From: Bordetella parapertussis | GTDB taxonomy: Bacteria; Pseudomonadota; Gammaproteobacteria; Burkholderiales; Burkholderiaceae_E | Direction: 5' to 3' | Assembly (NCBI GenBank): GCA_945872335.1 | Contig: CAMBZS010000009.1 | Location: 1-35,434, forward strand | DNA length: 35,434 nt | Shown here: positions 7,846 to 14,767 of the stretch, piece after piece | Layout: every line of letters begins with the position of its first letter | Numbering within the stretch: position 1 is the stretch's first letter | The notes under the pieces: model-generated | Told to the model about the DNA's origin: nothing | The model's input: the letters and a program-made list of their open reading frames with translations, nothing else | The model's database searches: none | Translations under genes and position numbers: made by a program

Positions 7846-9006
7846 ATGAGCCTGTCCGATCGCAGCTGCATCACCGGAATCGGTGAAACCGCCTACACCA
7901 GAAACTCCACGCGCAGCGCCTTTCAACTTCAGATCGAGGCCTCGCTCAAGGCCATCGCCGACGCAGGCCTCAATCCCAGGGCGATCGACGGCGTGATTCC
8001 AATCGGCATCGTGAGCGGCACCGCCGATGACTTCATCGAGAATTTTGGCATTCCGGACCTGCGCTTTTCCGCTGTCATTCCGCATGGTGGCGCGAGCCCG
8101 GTGATGGCGCTGCAGGCTGCCGCGGCGGCAATTGCCGCAGGCATCTGCCACCACGTACTGATCACCTTCGGGCGCAACATCAGCGCCATGGCCGGCAACA
8201 ACAAGGCCGGGGCGCGGATTCACAACATGCCCCAGTTCCACTATGTAACCGAGTTCGAGCATCCGATGGGGGCGAGCGCGCCCGCGCAGCTTTATGCGCC
8301 GATGGCCCGCCGGCATATGGCGCTCTACGGCACCACGGTCGAGCACTTCGGCGAAGTGGCCGTGGCTTGCCGTGCGCACGCCATCCTGAACGGCAATGCC
8401 CTGATGACCAAGCCGATCACGCTTGAAGACCACCGCGCCTCGCGCATGATCGCCGATCCTTTTCGGCTCCTAGACTGCAGTCTGGAAAGCGATGGCGGCG
8501 CCGCTGTGGTGGTCAGCAGCGCGCAAGCCGCGCTCGATGCCAGGCACCGGCGCGTGTTCATATCGGGCGTGGCCGCCGGGCATCCTGATTCACCAGGGTC
8601 CATCACCCAACGCCCCGACATCACCAGTCTGGGTATCGCCAAGGCCGCACCGCGGGCGTTTGCCATGGCCGGTGTCACGCACGACGACATTGATGTCGCC
8701 GAAATCTACGACTGCTTTACCTACGCGGTCATTCGGCAGATCGAGGACATGGGCTTTTGCAAGCGCGGCGAGGGTGGCCCGTTTGTGTCCGGTGGCCGAC
8801 TGAGGCTGGGCGGCGCCCTGCCCACCAACACCCACGGCGGACTCCTCTCGCAGGCGCATGTCTGGGGCCTCAACCATGTGGTGGAGCTCACGCGTCAGTT
8901 GCGCGGCGACGGTGGTGCCGCACAGGTCGCCGATGCGGAAGTGGGGCTGGTCACCGGCTATGGCGATCTGGGCGATGGCGCGCTCGCCATTTTGCGCAGG
9001 GAGTGA
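7846..9006 (+). CDS. Thiolase-fold protein lacking nucleophilic Cys (Ltp2/SCPx-like, probable C-C lyase)
   Basis: A 386-residue thiolase-superfamily protein of the lipid-transfer/SCPx branch. Where biosynthetic and degradative thiolases have the CASG nucleophile, it has HGGASPVMALQAAAAAI (from residue 80), so there is no catalytic cysteine at that site. It retains AEIYDCFTYAVIRQIEDMGF (Tyr288) and the C-terminal loop NTHGGLLSQAHVWG (residues 328-341). Steroid-degrading Ltp2 has the same arrangement and acts as a retro-aldolase, with tyrosines rather than cysteine, together with a DUF35 partner. A DUF35 gene follows here after 5 bp. I infer that this protein cleaves a beta-hydroxyacyl-CoA with a tertiary or hindered carbon. 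A plain ketothiolase is unlikely. It starts 15 bp after the previous gene, with a GAGAG-type ribosome site. Confidence 0.88.
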   Translation: MSLSDRSCITGIGETAYTRNSTRSAFQLQIEASLKAIADAGLNPRAIDGVIPIGIVSGTADDFIENFGIPDLRFSAVIPHGGASPVMALQAAAAAIAAGICHHVLITFGRNISAMAGNNKAGARIHNMPQFHYVTEFEHPMGASAPAQLYAPMARRHMALYGTTVEHFGEVAVACRAHAILNGNALMTKPITLEDHRASRMIADPFRLLDCSLESDGGAAVVVSSAQAALDARHRRVFISGVAAGHPDSPGSITQRPDITSLGIAKAAPRAFAMAGVTHDDIDVAEIYDCFTYAVIRQIEDMGFCKRGEGGPFVSGGRLRLGGALPTNTHGGLLSQAHVWGLNHVVELTRQLRGDGGAAQVADAEVGLVTGYGDLGDGALAILRRE

Positions 9007-9011
9007 AATTC

Positions 9012-9410
9012 ATGAATGACATTGCAGCCCGTCCGCCGCAACTGCCCACCGATCTGTCGCGCCCATTCTGGGAAGCCGCACTTGAGGGCAGGCTCGTGCT
9101 TCAGCAGTGTGCAAACTGCGGCGTGCTCAGACACTATCCCCGCCTGCTCTGCAGCCACTGCCATTCAGAGGCCGTTTCGTGGCACGAGGCAAGCCGCCGA
9201 GGCCGGATCCATAGCTGGACGGTGGCCCATCATCCGTTTCATCCCTCGTTCCGCGCCGAGGTGCCCTACACGCTGGTCACCATCGATCTGGAAGAAGGGC
9301 CGCGCACGCTGGGCCGGTGGGTGGGTGACACCCCCGTGCTGGGCGAGCCCGTGCTGGGCCGGTTCGAGCGCCGCGACGACGGCGTCGATCTGGTGTTTGA
9401 AAGGGCCTGA
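9012..9410 (+). CDS. Zn-ribbon OB-fold (DUF35/ChsH2-like) protein
   Basis: A 132-residue protein. An N-terminal helix (residues 16-30, SRPFWEAALEGRLVLQ) leads into a rubredoxin-like zinc ribbon with Cys33-x2-Cys36 and Cys47-x2-Cys50. An OB-fold follows, with the typical VPYTLVTIDLEEGPRTLGR strand pair. The ATG at 9012 is chosen because it follows the thiolase stop by 5 bp and gives the usual family length; longer versions would run back into the thiolase gene. DUF35 proteins bind thiolase-fold partners and form the acyl-CoA channel, as ChsH2 does with Ltp2. Direct adjacency to a cysteine-less thiolase indicates a heteromeric complex. It is the last gene of the first operon. Confidence 0.9.
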   Translation: MNDIAARPPQLPTDLSRPFWEAALEGRLVLQQCANCGVLRHYPRLLCSHCHSEAVSWHEASRRGRIHSWTVAHHPFHPSFRAEVPYTLVTIDLEEGPRTLGRWVGDTPVLGEPVLGRFERRDDGVDLVFERA

Positions 9411-9473
9411 TCCAGGCAGGCAGCCGACCGGCGCATGCCCATTCTGGGCAGTCACGCCGGCCGATCCCGCCAT

Positions 9474-9489
9474 TGTGCTAGGGTGCACA
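9474..9489. promoter_or_regulatory. Short inverted repeat TGTGC-N6-GCACA in intergenic gap
   Basis: Perfect 5-base arms flank TAGGGT, which itself resembles a -10 element. It lies in the 146-base gap before the DUF3429 gene, so it may be the promoter or operator of that gene. No clear -35 box or regulator gene is linked to it, and the arms are short enough to occur by chance. Confidence 0.2.
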
Positions 9490-9556
9490 TGCATGGCGCC
9501 GATCGCCTCATTGATCGCTACGCGCGCACCGCCCAACGCTCCCAGGATTGCGCTTC

Positions 9557-10033
9557 GTGACCACCGACCTCCGCCTCACTTCCCTGTTCCCGCTGCTTCG
9601 ATGGCTGGGCTATGGCGGCCTGATTCCGTTTGCCGCGCTGGCAGCGGGCGGCCTGCTGTTGAGCGATCCGGCCTTGCGCGTGCAGTGCCTGCTGCTGCTT
9701 CAGGTTTACGGCCTCTCGATCATCAGTTTCGTGGGCGCAATATCGTGGGGCATCGCCTTGATGGCAAGCAATCATCATGAGACGCTCCGGCGCCAGCTTT
9801 TTCTGTGGAGCGTTGTGCCATCGCTGATTGGTTGCGCGAGCTTCCTGCTGTCGGCGTCTGCTGGCTGCCTGTTGCTTGCCGCCACCGCCGCGCTTGCTTT
9901 CGTTGTCGACATGCGAACCCTCTCATTACTGGGATTGCCTGTAGCGTGGCGAAGGCTCCGCCTCCATCTGACTGCGGGCGCCATCATCGCGCTGCTGACC
10001 GGCGCGCAAGCCGCGCGTGGACTGGGAAGCTGA
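9557..10033 (+). CDS. DUF3429 family membrane protein
   Basis: A 158-residue hydrophobic protein with about five predicted membrane segments. LGYGGLIPFAALAAGG at the start and VYGLSIISFVGAISWGIAL in the second segment match the DUF3429 pattern (LGYxGLIPF, YxxxIxSFxGxxxWG). Its function is unknown. I prefer the GTG at 9557: an AGGA ribosome site at 9544-9547 sits 9 bases ahead of it, whereas the alternative TTG at 9548 would directly abut that site. It is separated from the catabolic operon by 146 bases and is probably an unrelated housekeeping-type gene. Its 3' end faces the leftward SDR gene. Confidence 0.8.
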   Translation: MTTDLRLTSLFPLLRWLGYGGLIPFAALAAGGLLLSDPALRVQCLLLLQVYGLSIISFVGAISWGIALMASNHHETLRRQLFLWSVVPSLIGCASFLLSASAGCLLLAATAALAFVVDMRTLSLLGLPVAWRRLRLHLTAGAIIALLTGAQAARGLGS

Positions 10034-10057
10034 CCGGTTTCGCCCTCGCCAGACGGG

Positions 10058-10072
10058 GCACGCGCTCCGTGC
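10058..10072. terminator. Weak hairpin between convergent genes
   Basis: GCACG-CGCTC-CGTGC forms a perfect five-pair stem in the 48-base gap between the converging DUF3429 and SDR genes. There is no T-run on either side, so intrinsic termination is doubtful. Confidence 0.2.
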
Positions 10073-10081
10073 AGCCATGGT

Positions 10082-10780
10082 CTACCAGGGAATCGTCAAG
10101 CCCCGATAGTCGAGGAATCGCGCACCAGGCCCAGGCTCGATGGCATCGAGTGCTGCCAGCAGCCCGCGCGCCGCGTCCTCGGGCGATACCGTTTCGGTGA
10201 CTGCCGACACGAAGCGCTGCGACAGGGGCGAGCGTACGGTTCCAGGCTGCATGGCCGCCACCACCAGTCCGGGCAGGCGGCGCTGCAACTCGATGGCTGC
10301 AGTCTGCAGCAGCATGTTCAAGGCCGCTTTGGAGGCGCGATAGCTGTACCAGCCACCCAGCCGGTTGTCTGCGATGCTGCCCACGCGCGCGGACAGCTTG
10401 CCATAGAGGCAACGCCCGCGGGCAAGCCGCGGCGCCAACTCGCGCAGCAGCATGAGTGGCCCCACGGCATTGATCTGCATGAGGCGATGCAGGTTCTCGT
10501 GACGCACGGCCGTAAGCGACTTCTCAGGACCGGTGGAATCGGCACTCAGCACGCCCGTGGCATCAATGACAAGCGACAACGGCTGGCCCGCGAGGAGAGT
10601 GGACAAGCTGTCGGCGAGCTGGCCCGGGTCACCCAGATCGAAGCCCGGATGGGTCGATCGACTGAGTTCGAAGACGCTGGCGCAGGCAGGGTCTGCGGCG
10701 ATGGCGTTGCAAAACGCCCGTCCGATCGTGCCTGATGCGCCGATGACCAGCGCGGTGTATCCATCGGGAAGGGAGTGCAT
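10082..10780 (-). CDS. Short-chain dehydrogenase/reductase (CsgA/C-factor-like)
   Basis: A 232-residue SDR oxidoreductase. The nucleotide-binding motif is GASGTIG (residues 14-20), the catalytic serine lies in GKLSARVGSI, and the catalytic pair is Tyr-x3-Lys in YSYRASKAALNML. The short form, with a final extension ARFLDYRGLTIPW, resembles the CsgA/C-factor-like SDRs common in proteobacteria. The substrate cannot be read. It starts 24 bases after the LysR gene on the same strand, so the two are probably co-transcribed. It may be a pathway enzyme of the divergent dioxygenase operon or an independent housekeeping reductase. Confidence 0.87.
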   Translation of the reverse strand: MHSLPDGYTALVIGASGTIGRAFCNAIAADPACASVFELSRSTHPGFDLGDPGQLADSLSTLLAGQPLSLVIDATGVLSADSTGPEKSLTAVRHENLHRLMQINAVGPLMLLRELAPRLARGRCLYGKLSARVGSIADNRLGGWYSYRASKAALNMLLQTAAIELQRRLPGLVVAAMQPGTVRSPLSQRFVSAVTETVSPEDAARGLLAALDAIEPGPGARFLDYRGLTIPW

Positions 10781-10804
10781 GGGCCTGCTCGGGTAGCTCG
10801 CCGC

Positions 10805-11689
10805 TTATCCCTGCGCCTGCCGCTGCAGGACCGCAAGCAGTTTGGCCGCCGGGCGGGACCGGACCTCGGATTCAGGGAAGATGGCGCGAATACTGATGGG
10901 AATGAAAGGCGACAGAGGGCGAAAGCTCAGCTCGCTGAATTTACCGCAGCGCTCGGTTGCGCGGTCGACGAGCGCGAGCCCCATTCCCCGGCTCACCATG
11001 AGACATGCGGCAAGCGATGAACTCGCCTCGATGCCTACATGCGGCGGCGCATGGCCGTGAGCGGTGAAAGTCTGTTCGATGAGACGCCCGAGCGGGGTTG
11101 AAGGTCCGGTTGAGATCACGTTCCGGCTGGCGAGCTCTTCAAGCGGAATGGCTCGTCGGCGCGCAAGCGCATGGCCACGCGGCAGCGCACACACCATTTG
11201 TGATTCCAGGAGCGGGCGGCTTTGGAGTGATGCTTCTGTAAACGGTTCGTAGACCACGCCGATATCGGCCTCACGGCGCGCCACCCGTGCCACGGCGAGC
11301 ATATTGGGTAGCGAATGAACCGATACCTCGAGCCTTGGGCTGTCGACTTGCAGCGCCGCGAGCGCCTGCGGCAGCAGCGCACTGACCAGGGTGGGCGGCG
11401 CGGCCACCACCAGTCGGCCGGATCGGACATCACGGAGCTGACGCATGAGCTGCGTGACCGTCTGCACCCGACCAAAGATCTCATTCAGCTCGGGCTCGAG
11501 TGCAAGCGCTTCCGGCGTGGGATGAAGCCGGCCGCCGGCACGCTCGAACAGATTCATGCCGAGCTGCAACTCAGCATGCTTGATGATTGCGCTCACGGCG
11601 GGCTGGGTGACATGCAGGGCACGGGCGGCACCCGTGATGCTGCCGGCACGCATGACCGCGTAAAGCGTTTCAAGCTGTTTGAGTGTCAT
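10805..11689 (-). CDS. LysR-family transcriptional regulator
   Basis: A 294-residue LysR-type regulator. The N-terminal winged helix-turn-helix covers residues 1-60 (MTLKQLETLYAVMRAGSITGAARALHVTQPAVS), and the effector-binding domain follows from about residue 90. It is transcribed away from the TauD dioxygenase gene, with a 107-base shared promoter region. This is the classic arrangement in which the regulator represses itself and activates the divergent genes in response to a pathway substrate. A palindrome with ATAAG/CTTAT arms sits directly before its start codon (11692-11708). By position it is the most likely regulator of the whole 11797-23700 cluster. The effector is unknown. Confidence 0.94.
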   Translation of the reverse strand: MTLKQLETLYAVMRAGSITGAARALHVTQPAVSAIIKHAELQLGMNLFERAGGRLHPTPEALALEPELNEIFGRVQTVTQLMRQLRDVRSGRLVVAAPPTLVSALLPQALAALQVDSPRLEVSVHSLPNMLAVARVARREADIGVVYEPFTEASLQSRPLLESQMVCALPRGHALARRRAIPLEELASRNVISTGPSTPLGRLIEQTFTAHGHAPPHVGIEASSSLAACLMVSRGMGLALVDRATERCGKFSELSFRPLSPFIPISIRAIFPESEVRSRPAAKLLAVLQRQAQG

Positions 11690-11691
11690 GG

Positions 11692-11708
11692 CATAAGCTT
11701 ACCTTATG
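11692..11708. promoter_or_regulatory. Candidate LysR operator, palindrome CATAAG-N5-CTTATG
   Basis: Perfect six-base arms with a 5-base spacer, 2 bases upstream of the LysR start codon. A third half-site ATAAG lies at 11720-11724, 12 bases beyond CTTAT. Several half-sites on one DNA face fit the recognition-plus-activation sites of LysR proteins. Overlap with the regulator's own start region suggests autorepression. This is visible in the sequence; the binding itself is inferred. Confidence 0.5.
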
Positions 11709-11796
11709 GCAGGGTTGCGATAAGTGATTTGCGCCCGCCAGACGCATCGACTCAGACTGCAGGAATTCCTTTTCAATCCAACGCACTCATCCTGCC

Positions 11797-12645
11797 ATGA
11801 CCCTGACGATCAAACCGCTCGCCGCGCCGCTTGGCGCCGAGGTCACCGGAATCGACCTGCGCCAGCCCCAATCTGCCGATGTCCGTAAAAAACTTTACGA
11901 CGCCTGGGTCGAGCACGCGGTGCTGGTCATTCGAGACCAGAAGCTCGAACCCGCCGAGTTTCTCGACGCTGCGCAGATTTTCGGCAAGGCCCTGCAGCAG
12001 CAGTTGCGCAAGTTCACCCTGCCCGAGCTCCCCCTGGTGGGAACCATCTCCAGCCGCGACCTGCCGCTGGTTGACGGAAAGCTCCATGTTCGGGGCGAGA
12101 ACTATCACACCGATCACTCCAACTATCCGGCGCCGCCTAAGGCCACCACACTGCACGCGATCAATCTTCCCGATACGGGCGGCGACACGCAGTTTGTCGA
12201 TGTTCGAAAAGCCTTCGACGATCTGCCCCAGTCGCTGCGGCAGACCATCGTTGCCCTCCGGTCCCCCCATGTCTACGAGGGCAGCCACAGCCCGCGCAAG
12301 ATGACGGCGCTGTCTGCCGAGGAGCGCGCCAAGGTTCCTCAGACAAGCCAGCCCCTGGTCATCCGTCACCCCGACAGCGGCCGCCATGCGCTCTATCTCA
12401 ACACCGGGCGGATGGAAGGCATAGAGGGAATGCCGGCCGACGACGGCTGGGCGCTGATCGACCAGCTCTACAAGCACGCCACCCAATCGCGCTACGAATA
12501 CCGACACCGCTGGCGGGCAGGCGATATTGTCATCTGGGATAACCGTAGCGTCATGCACCAGGCCAACGCTGACTACGACCCCGCCCAGTACCGTTTCCTG
12601 TATCGCATCATGCTTGAGGGCGCACCGCTCCAGGCCGCTGCATGA
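11797..12645 (+). CDS. TauD/TfdA family Fe(II)/2-oxoglutarate dioxygenase
   Basis: A 282-residue non-heme iron oxygenase. The facial triad is visible: His104 and Asp106 in ENYHTDHSNY, and His254 in NRSVMHQANADYD. Arg266 and Arg270 in RFLYRIM are placed to bind 2-oxoglutarate. The N-terminal ITPL-like start (LTIKPLAAPLGAEVTGIDL) is a family hallmark. Relatives hydroxylate taurine, aryloxyacetates, alkyl sulfates and similar substrates, often releasing an aldehyde by decay of a hemiacetal. Its distance from the divergent LysR makes it the first gene of the cluster, probably the entry step. The substrate is unknown. The downstream aldolase, lactonase and amidohydrolase would process the products. 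Confidence 0.94.
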   Translation: MTLTIKPLAAPLGAEVTGIDLRQPQSADVRKKLYDAWVEHAVLVIRDQKLEPAEFLDAAQIFGKALQQQLRKFTLPELPLVGTISSRDLPLVDGKLHVRGENYHTDHSNYPAPPKATTLHAINLPDTGGDTQFVDVRKAFDDLPQSLRQTIVALRSPHVYEGSHSPRKMTALSAEERAKVPQTSQPLVIRHPDSGRHALYLNTGRMEGIEGMPADDGWALIDQLYKHATQSRYEYRHRWRAGDIVIWDNRSVMHQANADYDPAQYRFLYRIMLEGAPLQAAA

Positions 12646-12703
12646 TGCGCGTCTGAACGAGGGCACCAGTCATCAGGCGCCCCGAAACCAAGTGAGGAGA
12701 TCC

Positions 12704-13699
12704 ATGGACCGCATCATGATCAGCCGACGAAACGCCTTGACTGCCGCCGCAGCGCTCGCCGCCGGTATCGCCGCAGTCATCGTCAAACCCGCCGCGGCGC
12801 AGAGCGATTTCCCGTCGCGCCCGATCAAGATGATGGTGCCGTTTACGGCAGGCGGGGGAACCGACATCCTGGCCCGGGCTCTCGCCTCCAAAATGTCCGA
12901 GAACATGAAGCAGTCGGTGGTGGTGGAAAATCGCCCGGGCGGCAACACGTTGCTCGCCACCCAGGTGCTTGCGCGCTCACCCGCCGATGGCTATACGCTA
13001 TTGATGCAGACCAACAACCTCGCCTCCAACCCAACGCTTTACGGCGCCAAGGCAGGGTTCGATACCGTGCGAGACCTCGTACCGGTATCGCTGGTGGCAG
13101 GCAATCCGCATGTGCTGGTGGTCACGCCATCCCTTCCTGCCCGCACCTTGAAGGACTACCTCGAACTCGGCCGCGCAAGCCCGGACCGGATCACCTATGG
13201 TTCGGCTGGCAGCGGAACCGTCAATCACCTGGCAGCCGAGCAATTGGCAATGCTGGCGGGGGTGAAGCTCCTCCATGTGCCGTACAAGGGAAGCGGGTCG
13301 GTGATGCCAGACCTGCTCGGCGGACAACTGAATTCGCTCGTTGCGGCCATGCCAAACGTGCGTCAGCACATTGAAGCCGGACGCCTGCGTGCGCTGGCCG
13401 TCACCACGCTCAAACGCTTTCCAGGGCTGCCCGACGTTCCGACCGTGGCCGAGTCTGGCTATCCAGGGTTCGATTTCCAATCCTGGTTCGGCGTTGTTGC
13501 CCCCGGCGGAACGCCACCCGCCATCATCACCCGCCTGAATACCGAGATCCGCAAGGCGCTCGCCGATCCGGGTGTGATGGAGCGACTCGGCAACTATGTG
13601 GTCTACGCCTCCTCGCCTGAAGAGTTCGCCGAATTTCTGGGTCGGCAGATCGAGGCGAGCGCGCGTCTGATCAAGGCGCTGGGCGTCACCGTCGACTGA
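12704..13699 (+). CDS. Bug-family (TctC-like) solute-binding protein, Tat-type signal
   Basis: A 331-residue Bug receptor. The start is placed at the ATG at 12704, 6 bases after a GAGGAG ribosome site; a longer frame from 12527 would overlap the dioxygenase gene. The leader MDRIMISRRNALTAAAALAAG carries a twin-arginine motif (SRRNAL), so Tat export is likely, with cleavage near AAAQ. The mature segment SDFPSRPIKMMVPFTAGGGTD is the family signature, followed by VVVENRPGGNT and the HVPYKGSGSVMPDLLGGQ ligand loop. It is the first of two tandem orphan receptors; the second follows after 73 bases. They share the fold but clearly differ in sequence, so they probably bind different ligands. Confidence 0.93.
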   Translation: MDRIMISRRNALTAAAALAAGIAAVIVKPAAAQSDFPSRPIKMMVPFTAGGGTDILARALASKMSENMKQSVVVENRPGGNTLLATQVLARSPADGYTLLMQTNNLASNPTLYGAKAGFDTVRDLVPVSLVAGNPHVLVVTPSLPARTLKDYLELGRASPDRITYGSAGSGTVNHLAAEQLAMLAGVKLLHVPYKGSGSVMPDLLGGQLNSLVAAMPNVRQHIEAGRLRALAVTTLKRFPGLPDVPTVAESGYPGFDFQSWFGVVAPGGTPPAIITRLNTEIRKALADPGVMERLGNYVVYASSPEEFAEFLGRQIEASARLIKALGVTVD

Positions 13700-13772
13700 T
13701 CACCCAGCCCCACCATCACCATCTCCAACCCCGGTGGATCCATTCGCCGGGCGACGCGACAGGGAGTCATTC

Positions 13773-14747
13773 ATGCGACGTCTTGTACTGAAGGGGTTGG
13801 GCGCCACGCTGCTGGGCGCCGCCGGGTCTGTGCGCGCGCAGAGCTCGCCCCCATGGCCATCCAGACCGGTTCGCGTGGTCGTACCGTTTTCGACAGGTAC
13901 CGCTGCCGATCTGGTTGCGCGGGCGCTGGGCACACGACTGTCGGCCATGTGGGGGCAGTCAGTTCTGATCGAAAACGTTCAGGGTGCAGGCGGCAACATT
14001 GGCGCAGCAACAGTCGCGAAGGCGTCAGCCGATGGCTATACGCTCTTGATGGGCGGCATCAATCTCGCCATCAACCCCTCGCTTTATCGCGACATGCAGT
14101 ATGAGCTGCAACGCGATTTTCGCCCGATTGCGCTGGTGGGTGTCGCACCGCTGGTCATCGTTGCAAACCCAAGTCTGCCCGCTTCCACGATCACCGAACT
14201 GATCGCCCTCAGCCGACAGGGCGACAAACCCATCCTCTATGGCTCAGGCGGCAACGGAAGCATCACGCATCTCGCCCTTGAAATGCTGAAGAGCCAGACC
14301 GGTGCCGCACTTTCGCACGTGCCCTACAAAGGGATCGCGCAGATGATGACCGACGTGATCGGCAACCAGATTCCCCTTGCCTGCCCTGCCCTCGCAAGCG
14401 CGCTCGGCGCAATACAGAGCGGGCGGATCAAGGCGCTGGCGGTAACCACGGCGCAACGCTCCAGTCTGCTCCCGTCGGTACCCACAGTGCGTGAGGCCGG
14501 AATCGCCGACTTCGACGTGTCGGCCTGGAACGGCCTGCTCGCGCCCGCCCGCACTCCGGATGAGGCGGTGGCGCGCATTCTGAGCGATGTTGACAGCGTG
14601 GTACGCATGCCGGAGTTCGTCGAAGGGCTGCGCAAGCAGGCGCTCGAGCCCGATTTCCGGGGCCCAGAGGCGTTCAGGAGTTTTCTCGCGGGCGAACTCG
14701 ACAAGTGGTCACGACTGGCGCGCGCTTCAGGCGCCCGGATGGACTGA
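13773..14747 (+). CDS. Bug-family (TctC-like) solute-binding protein, second of tandem pair
   Basis: A 324-residue Bug receptor starting at the ATG at 13773, which has an AGGGAG ribosome site 5-6 bases upstream. An in-frame GTG at 13734 is less likely because it would place 13 charged residues before the signal peptide. The leader MRRLVLKGLGATLLGAAGSVRAQ resembles a short Tat signal (RRLVLK). The mature protein opens with PPWPSRPVRVVVPFSTGTAAD. The normally glycine-rich PAGGGTD loop is altered to STGTAAD, so its ligand pocket may differ from that of its neighbour. HVPYKGIAQMMTDVIGNQIP is the conserved central loop. No TctAB partner adjoins it; the nearest is at 20750-22733. Confidence 0.92.
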   Translation: MRRLVLKGLGATLLGAAGSVRAQSSPPWPSRPVRVVVPFSTGTAADLVARALGTRLSAMWGQSVLIENVQGAGGNIGAATVAKASADGYTLLMGGINLAINPSLYRDMQYELQRDFRPIALVGVAPLVIVANPSLPASTITELIALSRQGDKPILYGSGGNGSITHLALEMLKSQTGAALSHVPYKGIAQMMTDVIGNQIPLACPALASALGAIQSGRIKALAVTTAQRSSLLPSVPTVREAGIADFDVSAWNGLLAPARTPDEAVARILSDVDSVVRMPEFVEGLRKQALEPDFRGPEAFRSFLAGELDKWSRLARASGARMD

Positions 14748-14767
14748 CAAACCTCAAGGGTAGGCGA

